In this document: positions 34,440-44,719 of the stretch, one piece after another
Layout: the number at the start of each line of letters is the position of its first letter
How positions within the stretch are numbered: the first letter of the stretch is position 1
Source of the DNA: Globomyces pollinis-pini
Lineage: Eukaryota; Chytridiomycota; Chytridiomycetes; Rhizophydiales; Globomycetaceae
DNA: 64,000 nt
NCBI GenBank assembly: GCA_025399215.1
Contig: MU621129.1
Coordinates: forward strand, 29,667 to 93,666
Direction: 5' to 3'
Program-made: the position numbers and the translations under genes
Notes under the pieces: generated by a model
What the model was told of the DNA's origin: nothing
The model's database searches: none
Seen by the model: only the letters and a program-made list of their open reading frames with translations

Positions 34440-35542
34440 TTAGTTTAAATAAAGTAATAGAATTATCATCATCGCGTTAAAGATGCCATTACTAATGCTA
34501 CCACTGCTTGGAGATTCACTTAAATCTGCTCGTGACGGATCTATAGGGTAGTTACTGATCCCTTTAAAGTTGAGTTGGCTAGTAGGTTGAGATGCTGCTG
34601 CACTGCTAGTCGAACTAACTAACGCTGTGGACGTTGCTTTAATGGGGCTACTATTGGATTTTGTAATTGGCCATCGTGGAACTTCAATGTTAAGATCATT
34701 ATAACATTGAATATCAAGATATTCAACATTTATACTCGTGCTGGCCATATCCTTTGTCCATGGAATTTGGCCGCCAGTCCATTTAGCTCCCTGCCCATCT
34801 TTGACAGAAAGTTGGACTAATGATGGCGATGTCGGATACCAAGGACGACCACGCTGTTTGTCAGCCAAAGAATTGGCTTCTGGTCCATTTTTGCGATGTT
34901 CACGAACAGATTTGCCGTCAATAAGCCAAGTGATGACATCTGACTTCCAATCTATTGTATATATATGGCTTTCTGAGATAGGTGTGTTAACTTTATGATT
35001 TCCACCATGAATTCCAAATTCCCCAATACCATTAGAAAAAACATTAGATAACACTTGACTGGAGTTAACTAAACAATAATCAATTAAAATAAAACTTACA
35101 GCCAGCTATCTCGAAATCAATCTCGTCTCCAGTTTCAGAGAGGGTAATAAACGATGTAACTACACCAGGCACGGCAATTGCAGTCATTTTCACAGTTATC
35201 TTTGCATATTGAACATATCTGAGTGTAGACAACTGAATACCCTTTGCAGTAGCATTTGTACCTTTCACTAACTCTAGAGACACTCCACCTAAATAATTAA
35301 CAAACTCCACCAAAACCTTCTGGGCGAAATCTAATATTCGAGTTTCCAAAGTCGACAACGGAATCGTAAAGGCTTTCATTGAGTGTTTTCCCAACAAATG
35401 ACTTTGGAACATCATCATTGAATAGAAAAGTACGTTCTTTTGCAAAATCAATTCTACCAGTGACGCAATTAGCCTCCTTTTGTCCCTTTCCTTGTCCAAG
35501 CGTAGTCAGAAACAGTAGATTCGTAGCCAGTAGTAATTTCAT
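34440..35542 (-). CDS. CRH1: GH16 CRH-type cell-wall transglycosylase, GPI-anchored
   Basis: Secreted enzyme of the Crh1/Utr2 type, which links chitin to beta-glucan in the fungal wall. The signal peptide MKLLLATNLLFLTTLGQG starts at 35542. The catalytic motif ETGDEIDFEIAG contains both GH16 glutamates. TIDWKSDVITWLIDGKSVR and WTGGQIPWTKD are typical CRH segments. A Ser/Thr/Ala-rich stalk (ALVSSTSSAAASQP) leads to a short hydrophobic C-terminus (FNAMMIILLLYLN), a standard GPI-attachment pattern. Two short introns, one 22 nt near 35286-35307, keep frame. It faces the chitosanase cluster across a 500-bp divergent region, so wall or chitosan remodelling is the common theme. Confidence 0.88.
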
Positions 35543-36046
35543 TGTGAAAAGATGAAAGGTATCTAAGGCGATTGAAGCACCAGTTTCATGAAAGTGAAAC
35601 ATCCGCTTAGTCCCAGCTATTGGTAAGTGTGTAGTAGGAGCCAATTGAGCAGATGTAACTTATAGACTCAATCCAAGTGGTTGAAGACTTCACCTTACTG
35701 GATAGGACGCTGGAACATACTAATGCATGCTATAGGAAATTGCGTAGACTATTCACAAATCAATTTGATATGAGCAATCTTGCCAATTTCATTACATAAT
35801 CAATATTTTATGTTCATATTAAATATGGCATGTTCCATTTTTAGTTTAAGTTACAAAGATCGCGTCTGCAAATATCAGGATTGTGATAGCAGGTGTGATT
35901 GTTGTGGACATTTCTGCCAAGTCAAAATAGCTGTAATCATTCTATGTATTCATTAATTGACGAATGTAGATTAAACATGTATTTCTCACGTGTACTACTC
36001 AAATCACGAACGTTAAAACAATATCGAAAAAGTTCACTAATTATTG
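35543..36046. promoter_or_regulatory. Divergent region, CRH / chitosanase cluster
   Basis: About 500 bp between divergent secreted-enzyme genes. It holds an E-box CACGTG at 35987-35992, about 55 bp before the first chitosanase, and a short cysteine-rich ORF at 35825-35956. No RNA gene is seen. Confidence 0.45.
35825..35956 (+). CDS. Cysteine-rich 43-codon ORF, doubtful
   Basis: An ATG-started frame of 43 codons encodes eight cysteines, most in the pattern C-x4-C-x3-C-x-CC-x3-C (QDCDSRCDCCGHFC), and ends in a short hydrophobic run. It could be a small metal-binding or disulfide-rich peptide, a lost exon, or chance. No homolog comes to mind. Confidence 0.25.
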   Translation: MACSIFSLSYKDRVCKYQDCDSRCDCCGHFCQVKIAVIILCIH

Positions 36047-36862
36047 ATGTTATCAATTGCATCTTTCATTTTAGTTTCTCAAGTGATTGCAAATGGTCTC
36101 TCTATCTGCCAAGAAAACATTGTAATGAAATTAACTACTGTTTTCGAGAACAGCGTACAAAACTTTCAATATGACTTTTGCTCAAGTATCAATGATGGAC
36201 GTGGGTATACTTCAGGCATTATTGGGTTTACTACTGGTACTATGGACGCACATTTGGTTATAAAACAATATTGTAAGGTTAATCCTGGGAATTCTCTCTG
36301 TCGGTATTTATGGCGGCTTCAACAATTGGACGAATACTTTTTATATGGAACTGGTGACCCAAACAGTGTTGAACATCTTGAAGGATATTGTGAAGCTTGG
36401 CGTGTAGAATCTCAAAGTCCAGAATTTCAAGCTATTCAATTACATAAATTAAAGTCCATGTACTTTATTCCATCTCAACGTATGGCTGATGAGGTTGGAA
36501 TCAAATCAGCAATTGGACGTGGTTTGTTCTACGATACTGCCATTCAACAAGGTCCAGAATGTGATGGTGATTGCTTATCTGGAATGATCAAGAGAATGTC
36601 CCAACCTGGACCATTCTATGCTAAAGCACCTTCAAAAGGTGGAATTGAAATGAGATACATCAGAATGTTCTTGAAATTTAGAAAATATGTGTTGACGAAC
36701 CCTCAAAACTGGGTTTTCCAAGAATCTTGGAGTAAGACGTTATATCGTGTAGAATCTTACCAAAGAGTATTTGAAGCGTCACCTTACTTTACTGTAACTG
36801 CTAAAGCTTTGGACAATGGTGGGAATCCAATCACTATATCCTGCTATCCTCGAATTGTTTAA
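36047..36862 (+). CDS. GH46 chitosanase, copy 1
   Basis: Secreted endo-chitosanase hydrolysing beta-1,4 links in chitosan. A signal peptide (about 20 residues, ending near VIANG) precedes a GH46 domain. The catalytic Glu lies in TVFENSVQNF and the catalytic Asp in NDGRGYTSG, followed by GIIGFTTGTMD, PSQRMADEVG and YRVESYQ. The gene is intronless, unlike most neighbours. Compared with copies 2 and 3 it has lost two cysteines (TNPQ and WSKT replace CN.Q and WC.T) and gained two in GPECDGDCLSG. The start is the ATG at 36047. Confidence 0.93.
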   Translation: MLSIASFILVSQVIANGLSICQENIVMKLTTVFENSVQNFQYDFCSSINDGRGYTSGIIGFTTGTMDAHLVIKQYCKVNPGNSLCRYLWRLQQLDEYFLYGTGDPNSVEHLEGYCEAWRVESQSPEFQAIQLHKLKSMYFIPSQRMADEVGIKSAIGRGLFYDTAIQQGPECDGDCLSGMIKRMSQPGPFYAKAPSKGGIEMRYIRMFLKFRKYVLTNPQNWVFQESWSKTLYRVESYQRVFEASPYFTVTAKALDNGGNPITISCYPRIV

Positions 36863-36963
36863 GATTAAATCTTTTAATAAATCTTTTTTTAAAGTATATG
36901 GACTGTTTATGTACGTATGTATATCTTGACGCGTTAACCATATTCGATTAAAATTAAACAAGT

Positions 36964-37788
36964 ATGATTTCAAGTCTATGGAAAATCTGCTTTATACTCT
37001 CACCAGTTGCTATATCTCAAGGTTTGACTATATGTCAACAAAACATTGTCATGAAGCTCACAACAGAATTCGAGAACAGTGTTCAAAACTTTCAGTTTGA
37101 TTATTGCGAAGGTTTGGATGATGGGAGAGGGTATACATCGGGTATAATTGGATTTACTACTGGTACTATGGATGCTAATGTTGTAATTAAACAATATTGT
37201 GCTGTTAAACCAAAAAACTTACTTTGTCGATATATGCCTCGTTTGAAGCAGTTGGATGGATTTTTTCTCAATGGAAATGGTGATCCAAATAGCGTTAAAG
37301 GATTGGAAGGTTATTGCGAGAGTTGGGCAATTGAATCCAAGAGTCCCCAATTTCAAGCCATTCAATTAAATAGTCTAAAATCAATGTACTATTCACCTTC
37401 TCAGCGACTAGCCGATCGTGTGGGTCTTAAAACCCCAATAGGAAGAGGTCTATTTTATGATACTGCAATTCAACATGGGCCAGAAGGATCTGGTGATTCT
37501 TTAGAGGGTATGATCGATAGAATGTCCGTTCCTGGTCCGTTCTACGCTTTAGCACCTTCAAAGGGTGGTATCGAAATGAGATACATTCGAGCATTTTTAA
37601 AGTTCAGAAAATACGCACTCTGCAATCCTCAAGAACCTTCATATAAAGAATATTGGTGCCAGACTCTGTATCGCATTGAATCCTATCAAAAATTACTTGA
37701 TTCTTCCCCATTTTTCACAGTAAGTGCTAATGCTTTGGACAATTCTGGAAATCCAATAACTATTTCATGTTATCCTCGAGTCATCTAG
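36964..37788 (+). CDS. GH46 chitosanase, copy 2
   Basis: An intronless secreted chitosanase of 274 residues with a signal peptide ending near ISQG. The catalytic Glu is in TEFENSVQNF and the catalytic Asp in LDDGRGYTSG. YDTAIQHGPEG, PGPFYALAPSKGG and FLKFRKYALCNPQ follow. It is closest to copy 1, sharing ALDN.GNPITISCYPR at the C-terminus and long identical runs such as SKGGIEMRYIR. It lies only about 100 bp after copy 1, in tandem, so it is a recent local duplication. It keeps the CNPQ...WCQT cysteine pair also found in copy 3. Confidence 0.93.
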   Translation: MISSLWKICFILSPVAISQGLTICQQNIVMKLTTEFENSVQNFQFDYCEGLDDGRGYTSGIIGFTTGTMDANVVIKQYCAVKPKNLLCRYMPRLKQLDGFFLNGNGDPNSVKGLEGYCESWAIESKSPQFQAIQLNSLKSMYYSPSQRLADRVGLKTPIGRGLFYDTAIQHGPEGSGDSLEGMIDRMSVPGPFYALAPSKGGIEMRYIRAFLKFRKYALCNPQEPSYKEYWCQTLYRIESYQKLLDSSPFFTVSANALDNSGNPITISCYPRVI

Positions 37789-37916
37789 CCAGCTACAACT
37801 AGCACTTGGGTTCATTTTCTTATTACTAGATTGTTTTCAAGCTAAATAAATTGCTTTTTTTCCAAATAGACTTGTACGCGCTTTTAACACTTTTTCTTAA
37901 AAATCAAAACTTAAAA

Positions 37917-38732
37917 ATGATTTCATTATCATTCGTGTCCATCTTATTGACTTCCATTCTTGCCAAAGACTTGACTACTTGTCAAAAGAATATTGCTTTG
38001 AAGATAACTACAATGTTTGAAAATTCCGTTCAAAATTTTCAATTTGATTATTGTCAAAATATTGATGATGGTCGCGGATATACTTCAGGAATTATTGGAT
38101 TTACTACTGGTACAATGGATGCTTCTGCTTTGATTCAAGTTTACTGTAAACAGTATCCAAAAGGTGCAGTATGTAAATATATTCCACAATTGAAGAAATT
38201 GGATGGATTTGCTGCTCAAGGTCAAGATGCTGATAGTGTTAAAGGATTAGAAGGTTACTGTGATGCATGGGGGACTGAATCTCAAACGGAGACATTTCAA
38301 CAAGCTCAAATTAATGCTTTAGAAGCAATGTACTACATTCCTTCCCAGCATTATGCTGATGAAGTAGGGCTAACAATCCCAGTTGGGAGAAGTTTCTTCT
38401 ACGATATTTCAATCCAACAAGGTCCTTCAGGTGGTGCAGACACTTTGGCGGACATGATTGAACGTATTTCACAACCGGGACCATTCCATGCTACTGCACC
38501 AATTGATGGTGGTGATGAATCACTATATATCAAAAATTTCATGGCATTCCGAGAATATGTATTATGCAACGCTCAAGATGAGAGTACAGCAGCTGCTTGG
38601 TGTGAAACGTTGTATCGGGTGCAAAGTTACAAATATGTCTTTGAACAAACTCCAGACTTTGGAACGACTGCCGAAGCTTTAGATAATGATGGCTATCCAT
38701 ATACTGCATCATGTTATCCACGGTTGGTTTAA
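37917..38732 (+). CDS. GH46 chitosanase, copy 3
   Basis: An intronless secreted chitosanase of 271 residues and the most divergent of the three. The signal peptide is ISLSFVSILLTSILAK. The catalytic Glu is in TMFENSVQNF and the Asp in IDDGRGYTSG. Differences from copies 1 and 2 include a more acidic surface (DADSVKG, GADTLADM, DGGDESLYIKNF) and a YDISIQQGPSG loop. These may mean a different pH or substrate pattern preference (inference). I begin at MISLSF (37917), since this gives a clean signal peptide. An upstream in-frame start at 37851 would add 22 residues. Confidence 0.92.
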   Translation: MISLSFVSILLTSILAKDLTTCQKNIALKITTMFENSVQNFQFDYCQNIDDGRGYTSGIIGFTTGTMDASALIQVYCKQYPKGAVCKYIPQLKKLDGFAAQGQDADSVKGLEGYCDAWGTESQTETFQQAQINALEAMYYIPSQHYADEVGLTIPVGRSFFYDISIQQGPSGGADTLADMIERISQPGPFHATAPIDGGDESLYIKNFMAFREYVLCNAQDESTAAAWCETLYRVQSYKYVFEQTPDFGTTAEALDNDGYPYTASCYPRLV

Positions 38733-38823
38733 CGATTATGCTATGGCTTTAATAAAATGGACTTCACAAAACAAAAAACCATTCTGACATAATACTGTTT
38801 ATATTAACAAGATTAACCTTTTA

Positions 38824-40478
38824 TCATTCGTCATCTTCCTCATCATAGTCAGACTCGACTTCTTCAACGACAACGGTCGCATTGGGAAAGAGGCCAGCTT
38901 GACGAAACGTTACATTTTTTTCATCATATTGACGTCGTGGATATGTATTGACGATTACGAATTCAGATAGCAAATCAATTGGTTCTAAATCTTGACTTTC
39001 CACAAAATCATATAAATTCTTGATATTAATTAAAAGTATAATATACCTGAATATCTGTATCTGCATCAAAGATTCGAATGAGCCTGTCCCCATTTGGTAA
39101 TCTAATATTTAACTTGGTAATGTTGGGAGTGTTTGCATCTGGTTCGTCTGGAATAGATGCTGCTAGATCTAACTTGCGTTGTAACTTTAACTGATGGTTT
39201 TAGTATCATTTCATATACTTCTCTCTGTTTCTCAATTTCAAATTCCTGTGATCTTTTTAATTCTTCTTCTTGTTCCTTTAACGCTTGTTCCTTTCGTGCA
39301 AGTTCAGCCTAGTAAAATCAGTATATTTAACAAAATAAACTTTTTCGCGATCAGCTTCTAAGGAACGGAGATATGCTGCATCTTGCTGTTCTCGGATAGA
39401 TCGAGCTGCTTCTCTACTTGCACTAACGATCAATTGATCAGAAAATCATACCGTTCCGCTCTTGCTGTAGCGTAAAAAACATTCAACTGGTTAATTATTC
39501 GATCAGAAATTTCAATAAATCTATCAGGTGAAACTAACCCTTCGAATCGATGAATAACTTTCATCTTGGATTCGTGAAGACCAATAACAGCCATGAAAGG
39601 GTAACACGTTGCACCAAGCAAGAGACTAACTTGTACTGTTAATGATATATGTATACCTTTATACGGCTCGCTATCTTTAATATTTCCGCCCCAAACTAAA
39701 AATTCATGACGACGTAAATATCCCACAAAAACGTCATTAACAAAAGTTTCCCTTCTAATTAATTCTTTATAGATTACCGGCAAAACTTTAAAGTGTCATC
39801 ATGATCTTCAGAATAAAGCATAACAAGCAAATATTTCAGATCTTTCTTTGCAATATCCAAAGCCTAGGGAATAAGATGACTGATTTACTTGAGTATAAGA
39901 ACCTTCAAAAAAAGGTGGTGATTTATCACCAAATCGTTTCTTAAAGTATGCAATGAATGTCTTTGCAGTATTTTTTGGATCATTATTCTGACTATTTCGA
40001 ATGCGATTGTAGTTTGAGAATGGGAGTAAATAATCTATGGATTAAATTATGTATGATTACAAGCAAAGGATACAATAGACCATACGAACTTGTATGACCA
40101 AATTAAAGGAGTGAATAAAATCGAGAGTAATGATGGTGTTGGTCGAGTCACATTTCCGATCGTTCCCCTTTGTGATTGTCGAGGAGGAGCTGAAGCAACA
40201 GAAGACGCTGCAGGAAGTAACGGATCATTAACATGGCTTGAACCGTGGTCAGCTGTAGTATTATTCCTAGTTCTATTATTTTGGATATTTGATGTTGATT
40301 GATTGTTTATACTACTACTTGCTTGGTCAAAAGCAGACTCGCTGTACAGGGAATTCAATGACTGTTCTAAATTCCAATTATGAGCAGATAAGCAATCAAA
40401 AGACAATTGCTCATCCAATCCACTAATGGCCTGAAATTGGGCCAGATTGTTCTGTTGTATTTCAGAAAGTTCATCCAT
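38824..40478 (-). CDS. UBXD8/FAF2-like UBA-UAS-UBX membrane protein
   Basis: ER/lipid-droplet adaptor that recruits Cdc48/p97 for ERAD. The N-terminal UBA-like domain (QFQAISGLDEQLSFDCL, NWNLEQSLNSLY) is followed by a low-complexity linker and a hydrophobic hairpin (LLSILFTPLIWSYKFVWSIVSF). Next come a thioredoxin-like UAS domain (TFVNDVFVGYLRRHEFLVWGG, TCYPFMAVIG), a charged coiled coil (REVYEMILK, KEQEEELKRSQE) and the C-terminal UBX domain (RLPNGDRLIRIFDA). The tail is acidic (DYDEEDDE). The order matches UBXD8/Ubx2-class proteins. At least four short introns are needed. It converges on chitosanase copy 3 with 91 bp between stops. Confidence 0.88.
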
Positions 40479-40702
40479 CTTTCACTAATTAATGTAACGG
40501 GAAAATTGGTGAAAATTGACTGTGATTCATCAATCCAATGTCTATGGATAAGATAAATGTACCAAATGGAGCTAAAGAAATTGCATGTCCTTGGGGGAAG
40601 AATCGTACTTGTTTATCAACTTATTTAACATACTGCACTAAAATATAATATCAAAGAAATTGCTCTCTCGGTTGATTTAACGTAATCTTTATTTTTATGT
40701 GC

Positions 40703-41586
40703 TCAAGCAGGAAGTCTGAATTTCTTTCCTTTCACAACTCTACCATTAATAAATAAAAAATCATACTTTGTGAAATAAACGTAAAAGAAGTCGGCATATA
40801 ATAATGTTTGAATAACTCCAGCTAGATACATATTAATCTGATGGTACTGTCAAACCTGTGACTGCTATCCAGTCATGGAAATTTGGTTTGGTGAAATATT
40901 TGTATATCCAGTTAATAATATAAAATCCTCGATAAGCTCCAAGTGCAAATAAGTAATGAGTGGTAATCGTTTCTGCTTCCCCAGTTCTTGTCAATTGAAA
41001 TAGTTGTGGTAAAATGGCAACAGCTTCTAAATAAATTGAAAAGGCCCATAAGAACTAAAAATTATCAGTATATCGAATACAAAAAGTATAATCATTTGGT
41101 CAAATAGACATGAATAGTTCGGGTGGTGATATGAAAAAAAGTAATTGATTATGAACTATTGAAATTCGTACCTCCATTATGGTTGAACCGTTATAGTGAA
41201 CCAAGGCAGCCAAGATTGCACAAGGCACCAACAAAAATTCTATTCGGAAAGTATCTTGGAAATATCAACTAAAATAAGATTACCTAGTTTTGGATCCCAT
41301 GAAGTCTTTAGTTGAGTTTTCATCAGTACAACCACAAATATTGATATAGCGATATAAATCATTTTCATGAAAGTGTTATAGAATGAATAAAAGTGTGAGA
41401 ATAAATCCATATATCTAGTACAAAAAACTATAGCCATTAATAGTTGAGATTTGAATGAAATTCCTGTTCAAATTAGAGACACTATAGAGATTACCTGCTG
41501 CTGATTTAGTGGCCAGCATCTTTAGAAGCAAGATTGCGAAAGCTGCTAGATGGGTCATATCTGCTATAAATTGAAATATATTCATT
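40703..41586 (-). CDS. ERD2: ER lumen protein retaining receptor (KDEL receptor) Erd2
   Basis: Seven-TM Golgi receptor that returns HDEL/KDEL proteins to the [22 protein letters not shown] is followed over a short intron by [19 protein letters not shown]. Then come [78 protein letters not shown], and a last exon [19 protein letters not shown] ending FRLPA. Family residues are conserved throughout and the length (about 215 aa) is standard. There are five short introns. The stop is at 40703. Confidence 0.95.
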
Positions 41587-41790
41587 TTTCAAGTTATTTC
41601 TGATGAGTGAAAAATTTCAACAACTTGGAGACGTGTCCTTCTTACAGTCAAAGCAAGGGTTTGAAAAAAACTTGGTATCACTCTATGTTATATATATTAC
41701 AGTAAAGTAAAAAATCTTGTTCAATTAGATTTGGTAATTTGTGCTGAATAATGAGTGACTAACGACGTGTCTCTCTTTAACAATAATAGT

Positions 41791-42605
41791 TTATATTTTC
41801 TTTAAGATACAGTAATGATTGTCTCGATCGTAACCAGATTTTATAATTTCACACATGCCAGTGCCAATGGCCAGTTCATCTAATTCCCCTTTAACAAATA
41901 AATGATAATATCTAATGCCAATTAAATACTTTTGTTTACCGCTGGTATGTCACTAACTTTGGGGGTTCTTGGGGATCTTCTGCATTGGACTTTGGAGCAG
42001 GTGTTTTCCAAGATACCATTTCATCTTGAGTTTCAAACCTTCTCTTTGAGTTTTTCTATAATCATCAATAAATGCACCAAGTACTTCCTGTTCCAATGCC
42101 CAAACAAATATTAGAACTGTACCACCAGGTTTTAATATTCTTAAAATCTCACGTATGGCCTGTTGTCGACGCTCAGCAGTTGAAAAATGGTGTATGACAG
42201 CAATAGATATAGCAAAATCAAAACAATTGCTCTTGTAACCTCATCAATTAGTAACAAGAAATGAATGAACCTAGAGATAACCCATCGCAAACCAATCCTT
42301 CTACAATAATTAGTAAAAATCCAGAAGAGAATATACATACCGAAACCTTTTTCGGAAACGATTTTAATTAATTCATCAGAACGATCGGAACCTAATAAGA
42401 ATAAATTAGGATTTACAGCCAAGTATTTTCCATTTCCACAACCTACATCAGCACCGAAAGAGTAAGGATCAATATTTTTCAAATAATCATCTACTACAGG
42501 CCATGGTTTATAACGAGTCTGACTAAAATGACCAGCTATTAAATTGTAAACTTTATGAACATGCTCCTGTTCTAAACTGATTGGTGACTGATTCTCAAAT
42601 TCCAT
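41791..42605 (-). CDS. TRM9: tRNA wobble-uridine methyltransferase Trm9
   Basis: SAM-dependent enzyme that completes mcm5U/mcm5s2U at tRNA position 34, acting with Trm112. It has [20 protein letters not shown] and [12 protein letters not shown], the SAM motif [41 protein letters not shown] and [24 protein letters not shown] linker ([10 protein letters not shown]) leads to the C-terminal [10 protein letters not shown] and [12 protein letters not shown] typical of Trm9. Short introns lie near 42310 and 41930, plus others. It shares a 41-bp divergent interval with TAF4. Confidence 0.92.
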
Positions 42606-42646
42606 TCAAAAAGATTTTTTCAATTTCATTTTGACGAGATCGTAGA

Positions 42647-44622
42647 ATGAGTGGAGAACAAAATGATCTATTCTCACTGTTCAATATTCAACCAGAGACA
42701 GAGAGACAGAATAATCAATCCCCTTCGAAATCATTAAATTCTCAGCAACAAAATCCATTTCAAACTACTAATAACCAACCTTTTTCTTCAGTACAAGAAA
42801 TGTTTGCTGATAATACAAACTGGAATTGGGCTGGTCAACAACAGTCACTACCACAGAATAAAAAAACTCAACAGAATGGTGCTAGTTTGGGGACAGATAC
42901 AAACTATGTTAATAATCTAATGAATAATCCTTCAATTGCTGAAGTTTTAAATAGACTAACATTGGAAAAGAGACCTTTATTTATACAACTTTCACAACAA
43001 CTTCAAGTATTCTATTCATTTCATAACATTAGATGAAAATGATTACAAATGAACAATTCACTGAAAGCATTAAAGCTTTATTGGATACTTCTTACACTCC
43101 ACCAGCTGTCAGACAAGTGGTATGACATCAGTTCATTTATTTTAGCTTTCCACACCTGGTCAAATGCCACCAACCAGTTCATTAGAGGATTTAAAAAGAA
43201 CTTTAGAACAGTCTACAAACCGAGATTCGGCGTAAGTTTTAGTAACTCTTAATCTCAAGCGCAAAACGAATGAGAATGGATCCAAATTCTACTCAAACTC
43301 GTCAGTCTAATTTTTTAAATCCCAATATACAACAGCAGCAATTTTCAGCCTCTCTCCAACGATGGTCAAGTGCGCAATGTACGGTTGTTTTTTTCACCCT
43401 TGAATTTATATTACTCAAAAGCTTACCATATCTGAACCAAACTAAACCTTATAGATCCGCAAGGCAATTTAACTGTCCCTGTTCCAAATTCTGCCAATCC
43501 AGGAAATGGAAATTTTAATCGAGTTGTGATACCAAATGGTGCAGCACCAGCTGAAAAGAGGCCAGAAGAAGAACTGGATATTATCGATATGATGGATGTT
43601 ACCAATTATGCTGGCGTTGATTTAAAGGTGAGTTATCATTAGTCGCTATTGAGATCTTTATCTTCTATTGTGTAGATTTATAATTAAATCAAAATTCCTT
43701 TCAAATTGTAACCATTTGTAGGAGGAAGAATTTTCATTAAATGATATCAATATGCAAAGCGGGTTTAGTGTGCAGGATCGACATAAGGAAGTCCCGTTTT
43801 TGAATATAATGGCATTGGAAAAGAAAGTATTAGAAATAGGTATTGATGTCTTGATTACTCAATCTTTAAGCCGCTTCCTCTTCAGTAACTTTGGTAGATC
43901 CTAGTTTTACCACCTTTTTATCGCAAGCTGCTGACGCTTATATATGCCAACTTTTACAGAGTATGTGTAACGCTTCTGAGCAGCGTGCCACTGTAGATTA
44001 TGAAATGATGGTGAGGGCCAATGGAACTGGGGATTCTAAAGAGATCGAATTGGATGTTGCTGAATTGGATGATGTTCGAGTTCAGTTGCATGAAATAGAG
44101 ACTCGCCAAAGAGAAGAGTTAGAGGCATTAAATGAACAACTTGGGCCGCGTCCCACTGAGGAAGAAATTGCTGCAGATACCGCCTCTTCAGTGCCCAATA
44201 CCACAGGAGCCACAAATTCTGTTCAAACTGTTGCTTCTCAGAAGGTTGCTCCTCCAGTTACTCCCAGCACGATTGATGGAAAAAAGCCGAAAAGACAATC
44301 AACTAAAAAAGATTTACCTGAAGCGGTGAAAAACAAATTGACCAATTCAGCGGCATTGATGGCAGCAGGTGGGACTATAAAGTCTTGGATGTTACCAGGT
44401 GCATCTATATCTTTATCAAATAAAGTGACCTCCAAGGATACACCATCAAAAACAGGCGGGCGGAACGGCGATCAGTTAAAGATATCCTCTACAGTAAGAC
44501 CTGGTAGTCGACTGAAGGCACAAAAGAGAGTGACAATCAAAGATGCACTATATGCTATGGAGTCACAACGCGAATTGAAAACTAGTGATATATTATATAA
44601 GTGGTGGGCCAATGTGAAATAA
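42647..44622 (+). CDS. TAF4: TFIID subunit TAF4
   Basis: Histone-fold subunit of TFIID that pairs with TAF12. The N-terminal third is Gln/Asn-rich (QQQNPFQTTNNQPF). The conserved C-terminal TAF4 domain starts near DIIDMMDVTNYAGVDLKEEE. It includes the histone-fold region FLSQAADAYICQLLQSMCN, the helix EIETRQREELEALNEQLGPR with TEEEIAADTA after it, and ends RVTIKDALYAMESQRELK and YKWWANVK. The end (KDAL..ME....L..S..LYKWW) is the strongest family match. Several short introns lie between 43010 and 43890, and not all joins were fixed. The 5' end is 41 bp from TRM9. Confidence 0.88.
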
Positions 44623-44719
44623 TATCAAATTTTAAGAATAAAAACACATTAATGCTTTTCATTGGTCTATTTCAGAGTTGAAAGTCATTAATTTGTCTAT
44701 TGTGAACATTTTTTCCTTT

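Noticed and set aside
34738..34998. 86-codon plus-strand ORF over the CRH gene
   Set aside because: It is antisense to conserved GH16 sequence with no support of its own.
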